From Algoriphagus lutimaris (GTDB lineage Bacteria > Bacteroidota > Bacteroidia > Cytophagales > Cyclobacteriaceae): a DNA stretch of 64,000 nt. Shown piece by piece: positions 52,920 through 62,827 of the stretch (within the stretch, counting starts at the first letter, position 1; each line of letters begins with the position of its first letter). Location: NCBI RefSeq assembly GCF_017051705.1, contig NZ_JAFIDJ010000001.1, positions 2,013,786 through 2,077,785 on the forward strand, read 5' to 3'. The notes below the pieces were generated by a model. The model was not told the origin of the DNA. It saw nothing but the letters and a program-made list of their open reading frames with translations, and searched no databases. Position numbers and translations under genes: made by a program.

Positions 52920-55900
52920 CAGTTGATGAGATAGTTTAATTCTAACACATTGATTTGGTAATTGTATCTGCTTTCTAGGTATTGCAGCGTGATATTCATG
53001 GAGTTCTCCATCAGTTGAACAAATTGGAGAAAGTCTATCTCTCCTTCTTGATAGGATCGATTTGCTTGTTCCATCAGTTGAGTAGCCAACTGCTCACCCT
53101 CTTCCTGATAATATCGGATGACCTCCAAATTCTGATCTACCTTGTACTGGGTTTGGCTATACCTGGAACTCAGTTTTTTTTCATAGTTCAAAGCTTCAAG
53201 TTCCATCATTTCTTTACGAAACTTGCTGGCTCTGACTTGAGACTTTTGGGCCCCAAAAAATAGCGGAACGCTAATTCCTCCCATGTAGGAAGGATATATT
53301 TTTGAACCTGAATACACGTTGGTTCCTCGGGCATACTCCAATGTCAGATCCGGAAGTAACTTCCTTTTCTCAACTTGCACCTGATGATCAGCTTGCATCA
53401 GTGCATTTTGGTAATAATTGACTCCGGGATGAGATTCCATATCTAATTCGGCTAATTTCAGTTCAATGCCTGAATCCACTACATTCAAGTCTCCCTCCCA
53501 ATTCAACAAAATCTTTAATCCTTCCAAAGCGACTTGAAAATTCTGTCCTGCTTCTGTGAGCTTCAACCCAATTTCACGCTGTTTTCCTGAGGCAGTTAAT
53601 TTTTCCAGGTAATTGGTTTCACCCAATTCAAATCGTCTATCTGCTGCATTCGCAAATACCCTATATAAACTATCCAACTTTGCATAATGATTTTTTACCT
53701 CATCCCAATGAACAGCAGTAACATAAGCTTTACTGACTTCCCCACGTAGGCTCCGCTGCTGAATGGCCAATTGACTTTCCTGCATGGCTACCTGATCCTG
53801 TAGCACATTTTTCTGCGCTGTATACAAGGAAGGGAAGGCAAAACTTTGGAGAAGTCCCCACTTGTTATTGGCATAGCCATTTTCAGCGATATCGTTTTCA
53901 TCTCGAGAATAGAATAGCTGCATCTTTGAAATATCCCATCCTGCTCCAGTTTTTACGCTAGCTGCTTCTAGCCCTTTACTCGCTGCTTGTAAGTTGAGGT
54001 TTTGCTCCAAAGCCATGTTCACAGCTTCATCCAAGGTCAGTGTGAGCTCTTCAGGCTGCTCCTGAGCCATTGTAACGGTACTCAATGAAAGTAGGATCAA
54101 CAGACTCAGTCCGGCCTTTTTGGCACCCGAAACAGAAATTTTCACTCCTCCTTTAAATAAAACATACAGAACAGGTAAAACTACCAAGGTCAAAATCGTG
54201 GCTGAAATCAAACCTCCAATTACTACAGTCGCCAAAGGTCTTTGTACCTCGGCACCGGCAGAACCTGAAACTGCCATGGGCAAAAATCCCAATGCCGCAG
54301 CAGATGCCGTCAACAATACGGGTCTCAATCGTTCCTTGGCTCCAATCAATACCAATTGTTTGATATCTGAATACTTAGATTCCATGGATTTAAAATGTTC
54401 TATTAACACAATCCCATTCAAGACAGCAATCCCAAACAGGGCTATAAAGCCGACTCCAGCGGAAATACTGAATGGCATATCTCTTACCCATAGTAGCAAT
54501 ACTCCTCCTATAGCTGAAAGCGGAATTGCTGAATAAATCATCAAGGCATCCCTTGTGGAGGAGAAAGCAAAATATAAGAGCACAAAAATCAAGATCAAGG
54601 CAATTGGAACTGCAATCAACAAGCGGTTTCTCGCCTGTTGTAAGTTTTCAAACTGACCTCCATAATCCACACGATAGCCTTCTGGAATATCTATTTGCGT
54701 ACGGATGATTTCCTGAATATCATCCACCACGGACTGCAAATCCCTATTTCTGACATTTACTCCTACCACAATCCTTCTTTGGGTATCATCTCTGGATATC
54801 TTTGCAGGGCCTTTGGTATAGGAAATCGTTGCCAACTCCCCTAACGGAACACTTCCCCCGTCAGGCAATAAGATCGATGCTTGTTCAATGTTTGAAATAT
54901 CTTTCCTAAAATCTTTCTCAAAACGAAGCACCAAGTCAAACTGCCGTTCTCCCTCAAACACCTTTCCTGCAGTAGCTCCAGCAAAACCCATCGTCACGAT
55001 GTCGTTCAACTCAGAAATATTCAACCCATACTTGGCTATCTTACTGCGGTTGTACTCAATTTTCATCTGAGGTAAACCATCCACTTTTTCCACGATAATA
55101 TCCGCTGCACCTTCCACTCCTTGGATAGCAGCCTCTATTTCATTTCCTGTTTTAAGCAACTGATCCAAATCGTCACCAAACACTTTGATCGCCAAATCAG
55201 CCCTTACCCCGGTAATCAGCTCATTAAAACGCATTTCGATGGGCTGGGTAAACTCATAATCCAGGCCTGGAATTACCTCCAAGGCCTCCTTGAACTTATC
55301 CGCCAATTCATCCTTGGTTTCTACCGTGGTCCATTCTGATGGCGGGTGCAAAGTCACAATAACATCTGTTTCCTCCATTGACATGGGGTCTGTTGGGATT
55401 TCAGCAGCTCCGATTCGGGTAACCACTTGATTCACCTCTGGAAATTTCATCAAGATCTTTTCGATCTGGGTCATGGTCTCCACGGTATTAGTCAAAGATG
55501 TACCTGTCTTCAACACTGGCTGGATGACAAAATCCCCCTCATCCAGGGTGGGAACAAATTCAGATCCCATGGACGAGAATAACAATACCGCAGCGATTAG
55601 CATGGCAGCGGCAGTACTCAAAACAATTTTAGAGTTGTCCAAGGCCCATTTAATGGTAGGCTCATACACTTTATTGATCTGACGAATCAAAAGTGTGGAG
55701 ATATTTTTTGGTCCCGGAGGAGTGGATTTCAAAAACAAAGAAGAAACCACTGGCACATAGGTCAATCCAAGGATCATTGCACCGATCAAAGCAAAACTGA
55801 ATACCTCTGCCATGGGACGGAACATTTTTCCTTCTACTCCGGAAAGTGAGAGAATAGGAATAAATACAATAATGATGATGATCTGACCAAAAATTGCAGA

Positions 55901-57253
55901 ATGCATCATTTTAGATGCCCCGTTAAATGCCACCTGGTCCTTCTGTTTCTGGATTTCCGACTTGCTTAACCCAGCGAAATTCTTGTGTATTTGGGTGAAT
56001 TTATAAGCAATAAATTCCACAATAATCACTGCCCCATCGATGATGATCCCAAAGTCAATGGCCCCCAAACTCATTAGGTTGGCATCTACCCCAAAGATGT
56101 TCATCATGGAGAGTGCAAATAATAAACTCAAGGGAATAATAGAAGCTACCACCAAACCAGAGCGGATATTTCCCAAGAGAAGCACCACCACGAATACCAC
56201 GATCAAACAACCTTCAATCAGGTTTTTGGAAATGGTAGAAGTTGTTCTACCTACCAATTCAGACCTATCTAGAAACCCATTAATTTCAATTCCTTCCGGT
56301 AAGCTGGGCTGAATTTCCTCTAATCTCTCCTTTACTCGTTCTATGGTTCCTTTCGAATCCGCACCTTTGAGCATCATCACCTGCCCCAATACTTTTTCTC
56401 CTTCTCCATTTCCGGTAATGGCGCCAAATCGATTGGCATGTCCAAACCCTACGGTAGCGATGTCTCGAATATAAATAGGAGTACCATCCCTGCTTTCTAT
56501 GACGATATTTCCAATATCCTCCAGACTTTCTACCAAGCCCTCTCCTCGGATAAAGAAACTCTCATTCGTTTTCTCAATGTATCCTCCACCTGCGATGGAA
56601 TTATTTTGTTCCAAAGCTTTAAACACATCGGATAGGTTAATCTGCATCCCCTTCAATCGCTCCGGATTGATAGAAACTTCATATTGCTTTAAAAAACCTC
56701 CCCAAGTGTTCACTTCTACCACACCCGGAATACCCGAAAGCTGTCTTCTTACGATCCAATCCTGAATAGTTCTTAAATCCGTGGTAGTGTATTGACCTTC
56801 ATAGCCTGGCTTCACATCTACCACATATTGATAAATCTCTCCCAATCCTGTAGTAATAGGCCCCATAAACGGCTGACCAAACCCTTCCGGAATACTTTCT
56901 TGAGCTATTTTAATACGCTCGGCGATCAACTGTCGTGGAAGATAAGTCCCTAAATCATCATCAAAAACAATAGTCACTACCGAAAGTCCAAACTTGGAAA
57001 CAGATCTGATTTCCTGAACTCCAGGTAAGTTGGCCATCTCCAATTCTACAGGATAAGTCAAGTACTTTTCGACATCCTCCGTAGCTAAGTTTCTGGAAGT
57101 GGTAATCACTTGAACCTGATTATTGGTTACATCAGGAACAGCCCCGATAGGTAATGAACTCAAAGAATAAATCCCAAAAGCAATCCATCCTGCGATGGCC
57201 AGAAAAATGATGAGCTTATTATTTATGCTCCACTGGATAATTTTGTCTAACAT
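52919..57253 (-). CDS. CusA/CzcA heavy-metal RND pump fused to a TolC-like channel domain
   Basis: The 1444-residue protein has a full CzcA-type RND pump (residues 1-1035: 12 membrane helices, YPVELEMANLPGVQEIRS, LGAIDFGIIIDGAVIIVE with the proton-relay acidic residues, and GLIS...LPVLYVLF). A hydrophobic stretch at about 1040-1063 looks like a leftover signal peptide (LLILLSLSTVTMAQ). Then comes a TolC-family domain (about 1063-1444, LTLDEAVNMALEQNLNLQAAS). It pumps divalent or monovalent metal ions out of the periplasm. Fusion of pump and channel is known in Bacteroidota. Confidence 0.95.
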   Translation of the reverse strand: MLDKIIQWSINNKLIIFLAIAGWIAFGIYSLSSLPIGAVPDVTNNQVQVITTSRNLATEDVEKYLTYPVELEMANLPGVQEIRSVSKFGLSVVTIVFDDDLGTYLPRQLIAERIKIAQESIPEGFGQPFMGPITTGLGEIYQYVVDVKPGYEGQYTTTDLRTIQDWIVRRQLSGIPGVVEVNTWGGFLKQYEVSINPERLKGMQINLSDVFKALEQNNSIAGGGYIEKTNESFFIRGEGLVESLEDIGNIVIESRDGTPIYIRDIATVGFGHANRFGAITGNGEGEKVLGQVMMLKGADSKGTIERVKERLEEIQPSLPEGIEINGFLDRSELVGRTTSTISKNLIEGCLIVVFVVVLLLGNIRSGLVVASIIPLSLLFALSMMNIFGVDANLMSLGAIDFGIIIDGAVIIVEFIAYKFTQIHKNFAGLSKSEIQKQKDQVAFNGASKMMHSAIFGQIIIIIVFIPILSLSGVEGKMFRPMAEVFSFALIGAMILGLTYVPVVSSLFLKSTPPGPKNISTLLIRQINKVYEPTIKWALDNSKIVLSTAAAMLIAAVLLFSSMGSEFVPTLDEGDFVIQPVLKTGTSLTNTVETMTQIEKILMKFPEVNQVVTRIGAAEIPTDPMSMEETDVIVTLHPPSEWTTVETKDELADKFKEALEVIPGLDYEFTQPIEMRFNELITGVRADLAIKVFGDDLDQLLKTGNEIEAAIQGVEGAADIIVEKVDGLPQMKIEYNRSKIAKYGLNISELNDIVTMGFAGATAGKVFEGERQFDLVLRFEKDFRKDISNIEQASILLPDGGSVPLGELATISYTKGPAKISRDDTQRRIVVGVNVRNRDLQSVVDDIQEIIRTQIDIPEGYRVDYGGQFENLQQARNRLLIAVPIALILIFVLLYFAFSSTRDALMIYSAIPLSAIGGVLLLWVRDMPFSISAGVGFIALFGIAVLNGIVLIEHFKSMESKYSDIKQLVLIGAKERLRPVLLTASAAALGFLPMAVSGSAGAEVQRPLATVVIGGLISATILTLVVLPVLYVLFKGGVKISVSGAKKAGLSLLILLSLSTVTMAQEQPEELTLTLDEAVNMALEQNLNLQAASKGLEAASVKTGAGWDISKMQLFYSRDENDIAENGYANNKWGLLQSFAFPSLYTAQKNVLQDQVAMQESQLAIQQRSLRGEVSKAYVTAVHWDEVKNHYAKLDSLYRVFANAADRRFELGETNYLEKLTASGKQREIGLKLTEAGQNFQVALEGLKILLNWEGDLNVVDSGIELKLAELDMESHPGVNYYQNALMQADHQVQVEKRKLLPDLTLEYARGTNVYSGSKIYPSYMGGISVPLFFGAQKSQVRASKFRKEMMELEALNYEKKLSSRYSQTQYKVDQNLEVIRYYQEEGEQLATQLMEQANRSYQEGEIDFLQFVQLMENSMNITLQYLESRYNYQINVLELNYLIN

Positions 57254-57313
57254 CGAATACTCTAATTGTTAGTCAAAAATCCACAATTAATCCTAAAGAC
57301 TTCTTTTAAAAAC

Positions 57314-57333
57314 CTTAAGATTATCTTAAGAAT
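57314..57333 (-). promoter_or_regulatory. Candidate response-regulator box upstream of the efflux operon
   Basis: The plus strand reads CTTAAGATTATCTTAAGAAT. Two TTAAG half-sites lie 11 bp apart, 61-80 bp before the CusA start. A related copy lies before the response regulator gene at 59461-59479. Confidence 0.6.
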
Positions 57334-57342
57334 GGGAAAAGG

Positions 57343-58707
57343 TCAGAAACCCAGACAAAAGGCACTTCCAGACCCTAATTCACTGGAAACACTGATTTCA
57401 ATACCACTTTCTTGGGCAAGTTTTTTAACAATTGCTAACCCTAAACCCGTTCCAGGGATCAATTTTTCCAAAGCTGAGGGGTCTCTATAAAAAGGATCGA
57501 AAATCTTTTTAATGGATTCTTCTCCAATACCATGTCCCTGATCCTTTACAAAAATCAAGGGCTTTCCATTTTCGACTTGTATCTCCAAGTCAATAGGCCC
57601 GTCTGAATATTTAATGGCATTTTGGATCAAATTATTCAAAATCATTTGTAATGACTTTTCACTGACCTGTACAAAAACAGGAATGGACTCCTCGGTTTGA
57701 AAACGAACTTCCCGACCTGTTTCTTTTTCAATTTGAACCGCTACTTCCTCGACAAAGGACATAATTTCCACCTCATCTTTTATAGATTCTCCACTCCTTT
57801 CCACTCTTGCCAAGGCCAACAACTGATCAATCATGGCTGACATTCGATCTATACTTTCTAAAGCAGTTTGGATTTTCTTCACATACTCTTCCGAAGTTCT
57901 TGGCTTTCTAATCAACACCTCCAAGGTTCCTCGCATCACTGAAAGTGGCGTTCTTAATTCATGGGAAGCATCTGAAGTAAATTGCTTTTCACGGATCATT
58001 GATTGTTCCAATCGGTTAAGCAATTCATTGATCGACCGGGTCAATTGCCCTATTTCGTCTTCCTGGTCCAATACTGGTACACGTTCATTGAGATTACTCT
58101 GAGTGATTTGATTAGTCTTGGAAATAATCTTTTGAATGGGCTGAATACTTTTACCAGCTAGGTATCTCATGGTTAGAAACAAGGATATTAGAATCCCTGG
58201 ATACAAAATCAACAGAATATTCCGGAGGTTATCCAATAACTCCCTAGCATCCTCAAAGGAAGTAGCCAACAACATATATCCTTCCGGCTTACCTTCGTGT
58301 TTCAGCAACATTTGTTTCTGACGAACTTCCTGCCCTGCAATGTTGATGGTCCAAGCACCTTCTTTGGAACTCCAATTGGGATGAAATAACAAACGATTGG
58401 CCCCAAGGTTCGGGGACTTATCCATGGAATTCCCTTCCAGATCGACTATTTCTATAAATATAGGATTCAATTGAATCTCCTGATGTTCTTGTTCCTGCCA
58501 TTCATCTTTGTGCATGAACTTGATTTCCCCATTGGCTAAAAAAATCTGCCCCACGTGCTTATTAGATTCTATCTCCAATTCCTGATCGATATTGTCCACT
58601 ACCGTAAAATCCACCACGAGGTAAATGATCCCGAAAACAAACATCACCAGCAATGCCGTAACCAAAGTCAACCTCCGCGCTATTTTCTCTTTATACGATG
58701 ATTTCAT
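57343..58707 (-). CDS. Sensor histidine kinase with HAMP domain (CusS-like)
   Basis: The 454-residue protein has two membrane helices (about 12-34, about 163-183) around a periplasmic sensor of about 130 residues. A HAMP region follows, then HisKA (FTSDASHELRTPLSVMRG) and HATPase (NNLIQNAIKYSD, VKDQGHGIG, PGTGLGLAIVKKLAQ). It overlaps the response regulator gene by 4 bp (ATGA). Placement directly upstream of a metal efflux operon indicates metal sensing, like CusS/CzcS. Confidence 0.94.
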   Translation of the reverse strand: MKSSYKEKIARRLTLVTALLVMFVFGIIYLVVDFTVVDNIDQELEIESNKHVGQIFLANGEIKFMHKDEWQEQEHQEIQLNPIFIEIVDLEGNSMDKSPNLGANRLLFHPNWSSKEGAWTINIAGQEVRQKQMLLKHEGKPEGYMLLATSFEDARELLDNLRNILLILYPGILISLFLTMRYLAGKSIQPIQKIISKTNQITQSNLNERVPVLDQEDEIGQLTRSINELLNRLEQSMIREKQFTSDASHELRTPLSVMRGTLEVLIRKPRTSEEYVKKIQTALESIDRMSAMIDQLLALARVERSGESIKDEVEIMSFVEEVAVQIEKETGREVRFQTEESIPVFVQVSEKSLQMILNNLIQNAIKYSDGPIDLEIQVENGKPLIFVKDQGHGIGEESIKKIFDPFYRDPSALEKLIPGTGLGLAIVKKLAQESGIEISVSSELGSGSAFCLGF

Positions 58708-59372
58708 TTTTCCTTAGCCATATAACCCACACCTCTTACAGTCAGGATATAGTCTTCATCCTTTTGAAGGTCTAATTTTTTACGTAATGAATTGATAAAC
58801 ACATCAATTACCCCAGTGTTATATTCGAAATGAATATCCCAAACACTTTCGATGATGCGAGTTCTTCGGCAAACTTTGTTTTTGTTACGCAACAGATATT
58901 CCAACAAGGCAAATTCTTTCTGGGTCAATTGTACCTCTTCTCCATTCTTATAGACTTGGTGTCTATCTGTGTACAATTCAATGGGGCCCAATGTAAATTT
59001 CTCGTATTCACCCACTTTTGACCTAAGCTGCACCCTTATTCTTTCCAACAATTCTTCAAAATGGAAAGGCTTTTTAATGTAATCATTAGCACCGGATTGA
59101 AGTCCAACTATGGTCTCATCCACGGTGTCTTTTGCGGTTAGAAATAGAATCGGGGTACTCGGGAATTCTTTTCTAAACTGCCTGGTAATTTCTATCCCGC
59201 TGAATCCAGGAAGCATCCAATCCAGTAAAAGCAAATCATAACTTCCTGATAACGCCAACTCCAGCCCAACCTTCCCATTATCTGCTACATCCACAGCAAA
59301 GGCCTCTTCCTCTAATCCTTGCTTTAAAAAACTGGAAATCCCAGGTTCATCTTCTACTACCAGAATACGCAT
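58704..59372 (-). CDS. OmpR-family response regulator (CusR-like)
   Basis: The 222-residue protein has a receiver domain (DLLLLDWMLPGFSG phospho-acceptor Asp, FLTAKDTVDE, IKKPF lysine) and an OmpR winged helix (LTQKEFALLEYLLRN, RTRIIESVWDIHFEYNTGVIDVFINSLRKKLD). It likely activates the efflux operon and its own gene through the CTTAAGATT boxes at 57314-57333 and 59461-59479. Confidence 0.95.
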   Translation of the reverse strand: MRILVVEDEPGISSFLKQGLEEEAFAVDVADNGKVGLELALSGSYDLLLLDWMLPGFSGIEITRQFRKEFPSTPILFLTAKDTVDETIVGLQSGANDYIKKPFHFEELLERIRVQLRSKVGEYEKFTLGPIELYTDRHQVYKNGEEVQLTQKEFALLEYLLRNKNKVCRRTRIIESVWDIHFEYNTGVIDVFINSLRKKLDLQKDEDYILTVRGVGYMAKEK

Positions 59373-59460
59373 CCGCTAAATGGTTTATTTCTAGATCTTC
59401 CCAACAATTGTTTATTAAAGTAAATTTCTGCGTTAAATCTTCTCGGGACAAGGCAATGCT

Positions 59461-59479
59461 CTTAAGATTCTCTTAAAAG
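59461..59479 (-). promoter_or_regulatory. Candidate response-regulator box upstream of its own gene
   Basis: The plus strand reads CTTAAGATTCTCTTAAAAG, matching the efflux-operon box in 16 of 19 positions with the same 11-bp spacing of TTAAG half-sites, 89 bp before the start at 59372. Confidence 0.6.
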
Positions 59480-59494
59480 TAGTAGAATGATTCA

Positions 59495-59527
59495 AAAAAA
59501 AGAGCCCTTTCTGCTAAGAAGGGGCTT
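59495..59527 (-). terminator. Terminator after the PepSY gene
   Basis: On the minus strand AGCCC pairs with GGGCT, extended by TT/AA pairs around an unpaired centre, and is followed by a run of eight Ts (plus-strand A run 59494-59501). Confidence 0.7.
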
Positions 59528-59533
59528 AAAATA

Positions 59534-60757
59534 TTAGGCCATTTCCACTTTTCTCTCTACAGGCTTTCTTTTTTTAGATGGCTTTTTCTTCTTCTTCTTT
59601 TTATTTAGCCAAATAAGGGTGCCTGTGATCGGTAAACTGGTAGCAATCAGGCATGCCAAAAACCAGATAAATTTAGTGAATTGCCCAAAGATCTCTCCTG
59701 TGTGCAAAGATTTTACCGATCTACCTACCTGCTGCCTAAATGGTAAGTCTGAGAATAAATTAGCTTCTACTACTTCAAGCGTACCTCCATTAATTTTTAA
59801 CTGATCAGCTCCTGCTCTTGCAAAAAATCCACTTCTATACTTACTGACACTAATTGGTTCGGTGTCCTGCCCTGGCAAGGAAATTCTGTAAACACCTTCA
59901 TAAGAAAGGGCAGCATCGGTGGCTTCTATTACTTCATCCAGAGTAAATTCTCCTGGAGTGATTGCCAGAGGTTCAGGTTTGGCACTATCCTCAACTTTAG
60001 CATTAGGGTCTCTATAGGTATCCCATGTTTTCTGCCAACCTTCTCTATACCATTGAAAAGACCAAAATGGACCTGTAGCTCCCATGATCAATAAAAATAT
60101 CAAGGAATAAAAAGCTAAAGTGTTGTGCAGGTCGTGATTGACTCTTTTCCAGTTTGCATTCCATTTTACTTTCAGACCTTGTCTCCAGTTCTTCACTTTT
60201 TTAGGAAACCAGATTACTATACCAGTAATCACTCCAAGGGTAAAAAGCAAGGTCGCGATTCCGTTGATAAACCTTCCCAAATCACGATTAGACATGCTCT
60301 CCATAATTGGAGCCTCGATTCTATCTAATAACAACCATCTGTGAAGGCTAAACATATACCCCATAAACTCAGATGCTACAGTTTTAACCCCTGAATCTCC
60401 CAAAATTTCACCCGTATAAGGATTTACAAAATAGGTGGTCCCTCTCCCCTTTTCCTCCTCCTTTTTCAAGGTAAACTGAACACTACTTTCTGGATCCGTA
60501 TTCCAATTGACACCTACTACGTTTGACTCCAGCTCGCCTTCCAACTTCAATTTCAATGCTTCTGCAGATTTCCTCTCCCCGATTTCCTCTACCCTGTAGA
60601 GCTCGGGATTTGCGGATTCTCTGATCTCAGTATTGTAAACATAGATCGTCCCACTTAAACAGACTACTATTACGATAATGCCAGAAATCAATCCTGCATA
60701 AAGATGGATTTCATTGAAAATATGTCGTACGGATTGCCAAAGAGTTGATTTCGTCAT
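59534..60757 (-). CDS. PepSY-associated membrane protein (iron/siderophore reductase-like)
   Basis: The 407-residue protein has an N-terminal membrane helix (about 18-38, LYAGLISGIIVIVVCLSGTIYVYN), PepSY domains, and three further helices (IATLLFTLGVITGIVIWFP, LAFYSLIFLLIMGATGPFW, FIWFLACLIATSLPITGTLIWL). It ends in a lysine-rich tail. His residues in HEIHLYAG-like and HDLHNTLAFYS are potential heme or metal ligands. Family members reduce ferric siderophores. A TAGTTTTG box (60819-60812, minus) is a possible -7 element. Confidence 0.9.
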   Translation of the reverse strand: MTKSTLWQSVRHIFNEIHLYAGLISGIIVIVVCLSGTIYVYNTEIRESANPELYRVEEIGERKSAEALKLKLEGELESNVVGVNWNTDPESSVQFTLKKEEEKGRGTTYFVNPYTGEILGDSGVKTVASEFMGYMFSLHRWLLLDRIEAPIMESMSNRDLGRFINGIATLLFTLGVITGIVIWFPKKVKNWRQGLKVKWNANWKRVNHDLHNTLAFYSLIFLLIMGATGPFWSFQWYREGWQKTWDTYRDPNAKVEDSAKPEPLAITPGEFTLDEVIEATDAALSYEGVYRISLPGQDTEPISVSKYRSGFFARAGADQLKINGGTLEVVEANLFSDLPFRQQVGRSVKSLHTGEIFGQFTKFIWFLACLIATSLPITGTLIWLNKKKKKKKPSKKRKPVERKVEMA

Positions 60758-61074
60758 GAGAAGGTCAATGGATTAATGGTCTGACAGGCAGCTTCTTTTA
60801 TGGTTTAGGCACAAAACTAACAATCCTAATTATTATTTAGACTAATTCCAATATAAAATAATCGATTTTTTTTAGCCTTTAAAAAGAGGAGTTTCAATTG
60901 GAACCAGAAGTCCAATATTCAAAAAATCAAGAATTCTCTATGGACTTCTTTGGAATTAAAAAACTAAGAGATAGTTCTTGGGCTTTTTCTTTGCCTAAGT
61001 ATTTTTTAAATGATCCAATCCAAATGGTATTGGTTCCATGAATATCTTTAACTTGAGCCTCAAATATTCGAATA
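60758..61074. other. Divergent AT-rich gap, no gene found
   Basis: The 317-bp gap contains a possible -7 box for the PepSY gene (60819-60812, minus) and an AT-rich run (60825-60870) where an iron-type operator could sit, although no clear dyad is present. A frame at 60995-61210 on the minus strand overlaps the next gene and is not supported. Confidence 0.45.
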
Positions 61075-61842
61075 ATGAAGAAAATAAGCCCTTTGTTGTC
61101 AGCCCTATTATTGGTCTTATGTTTTGCTTGTCAACCCAATGATGAAAAACCTTTACCTGAAGTATCTCCTGAATACGAAGCGTTATTGGATGCACATGGA
61201 GACTGGTCAAAATGGATACAAGCCAAAGCCATGAGTTTTTCTATGATCCACGAAACCAATTTGACCCAAGAGAACTATTTCATCAACTTAGATTCCCGAA
61301 AAATTCGATTGGATGGTTTCAATTTTTCAATAGGAAAAGATGATACTGGCACCTGGGTTTCTCCAAGTCGAGACTCTTTCGGAGGACAGTCGATTGACTT
61401 TTACCATAATTTATATTTCTACTTTTATTCTATCCCCTATGTCTTCACAGATCCGGGAATCACTGTTTCACAAGTAGAAAACAAGGTCTTAAATGGAGTC
61501 TCCTATAAAACTTTACAAGCTAAAATGAATGCGGAGAATGGAAAGTCCCCCGATGACCAATATTTCATGCTACTCAATGAAGAAACAGGAAGGTTAGAAT
61601 ATTTACTTTATACAGTTACCTATTTTGGCAATCCAAACCCACCCTTTACAGCATTAAGATATGAGGATTACCGAGAAGCAGATGGCTTGGTATTTCCAAG
61701 GTACCTCACAGGTTTTACCATTGAAAACGATTCTACAAAAGGCATCCGCTACCAGGTAAGTTTTGCTGACATCTTATTATTAGATGAATCTTTTGACGAT
61801 TCAATTTTTGATAAACCTGAAAAAGGAGTGTATGCCGATTAA
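61075..61842 (+). CDS. DUF6503-family lipoprotein
   Basis: The 255-residue protein has a lipobox (VLCFAC) and the features of DUF6503: LLDAHGDWSKWIQAKAMSF, KIRLDG, LYFYFYSIPYVFTDPG, LEYLLYTVTYF and RYEDYREADGLVFPRYLTGF. The C-terminal strands resemble LolA/outer-membrane-factor-like folds. Function unknown. Its stop overlaps the stop of the convergent transglutaminase gene by 4 bp. Confidence 0.82.
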   Translation: MKKISPLLSALLLVLCFACQPNDEKPLPEVSPEYEALLDAHGDWSKWIQAKAMSFSMIHETNLTQENYFINLDSRKIRLDGFNFSIGKDDTGTWVSPSRDSFGGQSIDFYHNLYFYFYSIPYVFTDPGITVSQVENKVLNGVSYKTLQAKMNAENGKSPDDQYFMLLNEETGRLEYLLYTVTYFGNPNPPFTALRYEDYREADGLVFPRYLTGFTIENDSTKGIRYQVSFADILLLDESFDDSIFDKPEKGVYAD

Positions 61843-62699
61843 TTCTTGATCAATTTGATTTGAACATCCGTAACTAGCTGAGATTCTCCTTTACCTGTAA
61901 AAGTACCTTGAACCGGTGATGCCAGAGCTGGTTTGGCATGAGCTGCTAATGGGATATAATGATGATCTGTTAATAGTCCCAAACTTGGGTCCAATCCTAC
62001 CCACCCTGCTCCAGGAAGATAAACCTCCAACCAAGCGTGTAATTCATGCCCATCGTTTAATTCGGGATTAAAAGCATATCCACTTACAAACTTAGTGGCA
62101 AGCCCCATATTCCCAAGTATATTCATGAGCATCCAAGCCAAATCTCGACAGGAACCCTTCTTTTCTGAAAAAGTAAAATGAGGAGTCCAAAGGTCCATTT
62201 CATACCGGATTACATGTTGCCATTCTGCTTTTACTCCTGCCGTAATTCTAACCAAGAAACCAATGAGGTCTTCATTTCTTTTCCAAAATTTGTTTATAAA
62301 AAATTGGTAATCAGGAATCTGATCATCAAATATAAAATAAGAAATTATTTCTTTTTCAGGACCTGAATATATAAAGAAAGGGTAAGAAGAATGAGTATTC
62401 GATTGGACAAACTCATCATCCACCAAGAATGCAAACGGGTTAAAACTTTCTATTTCCAAAGTCAGTGCACTCTCTATTTTTAACCGGCTTGATAAATCAT
62501 TAAACCAAACCAGAGAATAAAAATTGCCGAAAAGGTCCTGCCTCATACTTTGATTGACTGGATTAGGGAAAATCCTAAGATCTGTATTCAGAATTTTAAA
62601 ATGTGGACGTACCTGTGGGAACAAATAAAGTTTATGTACACCAATGTATACCTGACCTTCATATGCATAATCAGTGACATGGTTGACTTGAAGTCTCAT
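61839..62699 (-). CDS. Transglutaminase-like protein with N-terminal beta domain
   Basis: The 286-residue protein starts with the Bact_transglu_N region (MRLQVNHVTDYAYEGQVYIGVHKLYLFPQ). It has the transglutaminase triad: Cys in KKGSCRDLAW, His in GHELHAWLEVYL, Asp in GWVGLDPSLGL. It lacks a signal peptide. The family occurs with alpha-E and circularly permuted ATP-grasp proteins, both encoded next to it here. The cluster may make and process a small peptide. Substrate unknown. Confidence 0.93.
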   Translation of the reverse strand: MRLQVNHVTDYAYEGQVYIGVHKLYLFPQVRPHFKILNTDLRIFPNPVNQSMRQDLFGNFYSLVWFNDLSSRLKIESALTLEIESFNPFAFLVDDEFVQSNTHSSYPFFIYSGPEKEIISYFIFDDQIPDYQFFINKFWKRNEDLIGFLVRITAGVKAEWQHVIRYEMDLWTPHFTFSEKKGSCRDLAWMLMNILGNMGLATKFVSGYAFNPELNDGHELHAWLEVYLPGAGWVGLDPSLGLLTDHHYIPLAAHAKPALASPVQGTFTGKGESQLVTDVQIKLIKN

Positions 62700-62827
62700 T
62701 ATGATATAGTGTAACTATAAAAGAAATCCGGAAGTCCAAGGGAATTTTTCGCTCGCTACTTCCAATGAAAAGTACCATTTCGAAGGCAATTCAAACCGCA
62801 GATGGGTAGAAATTGAATTCGTGAATT

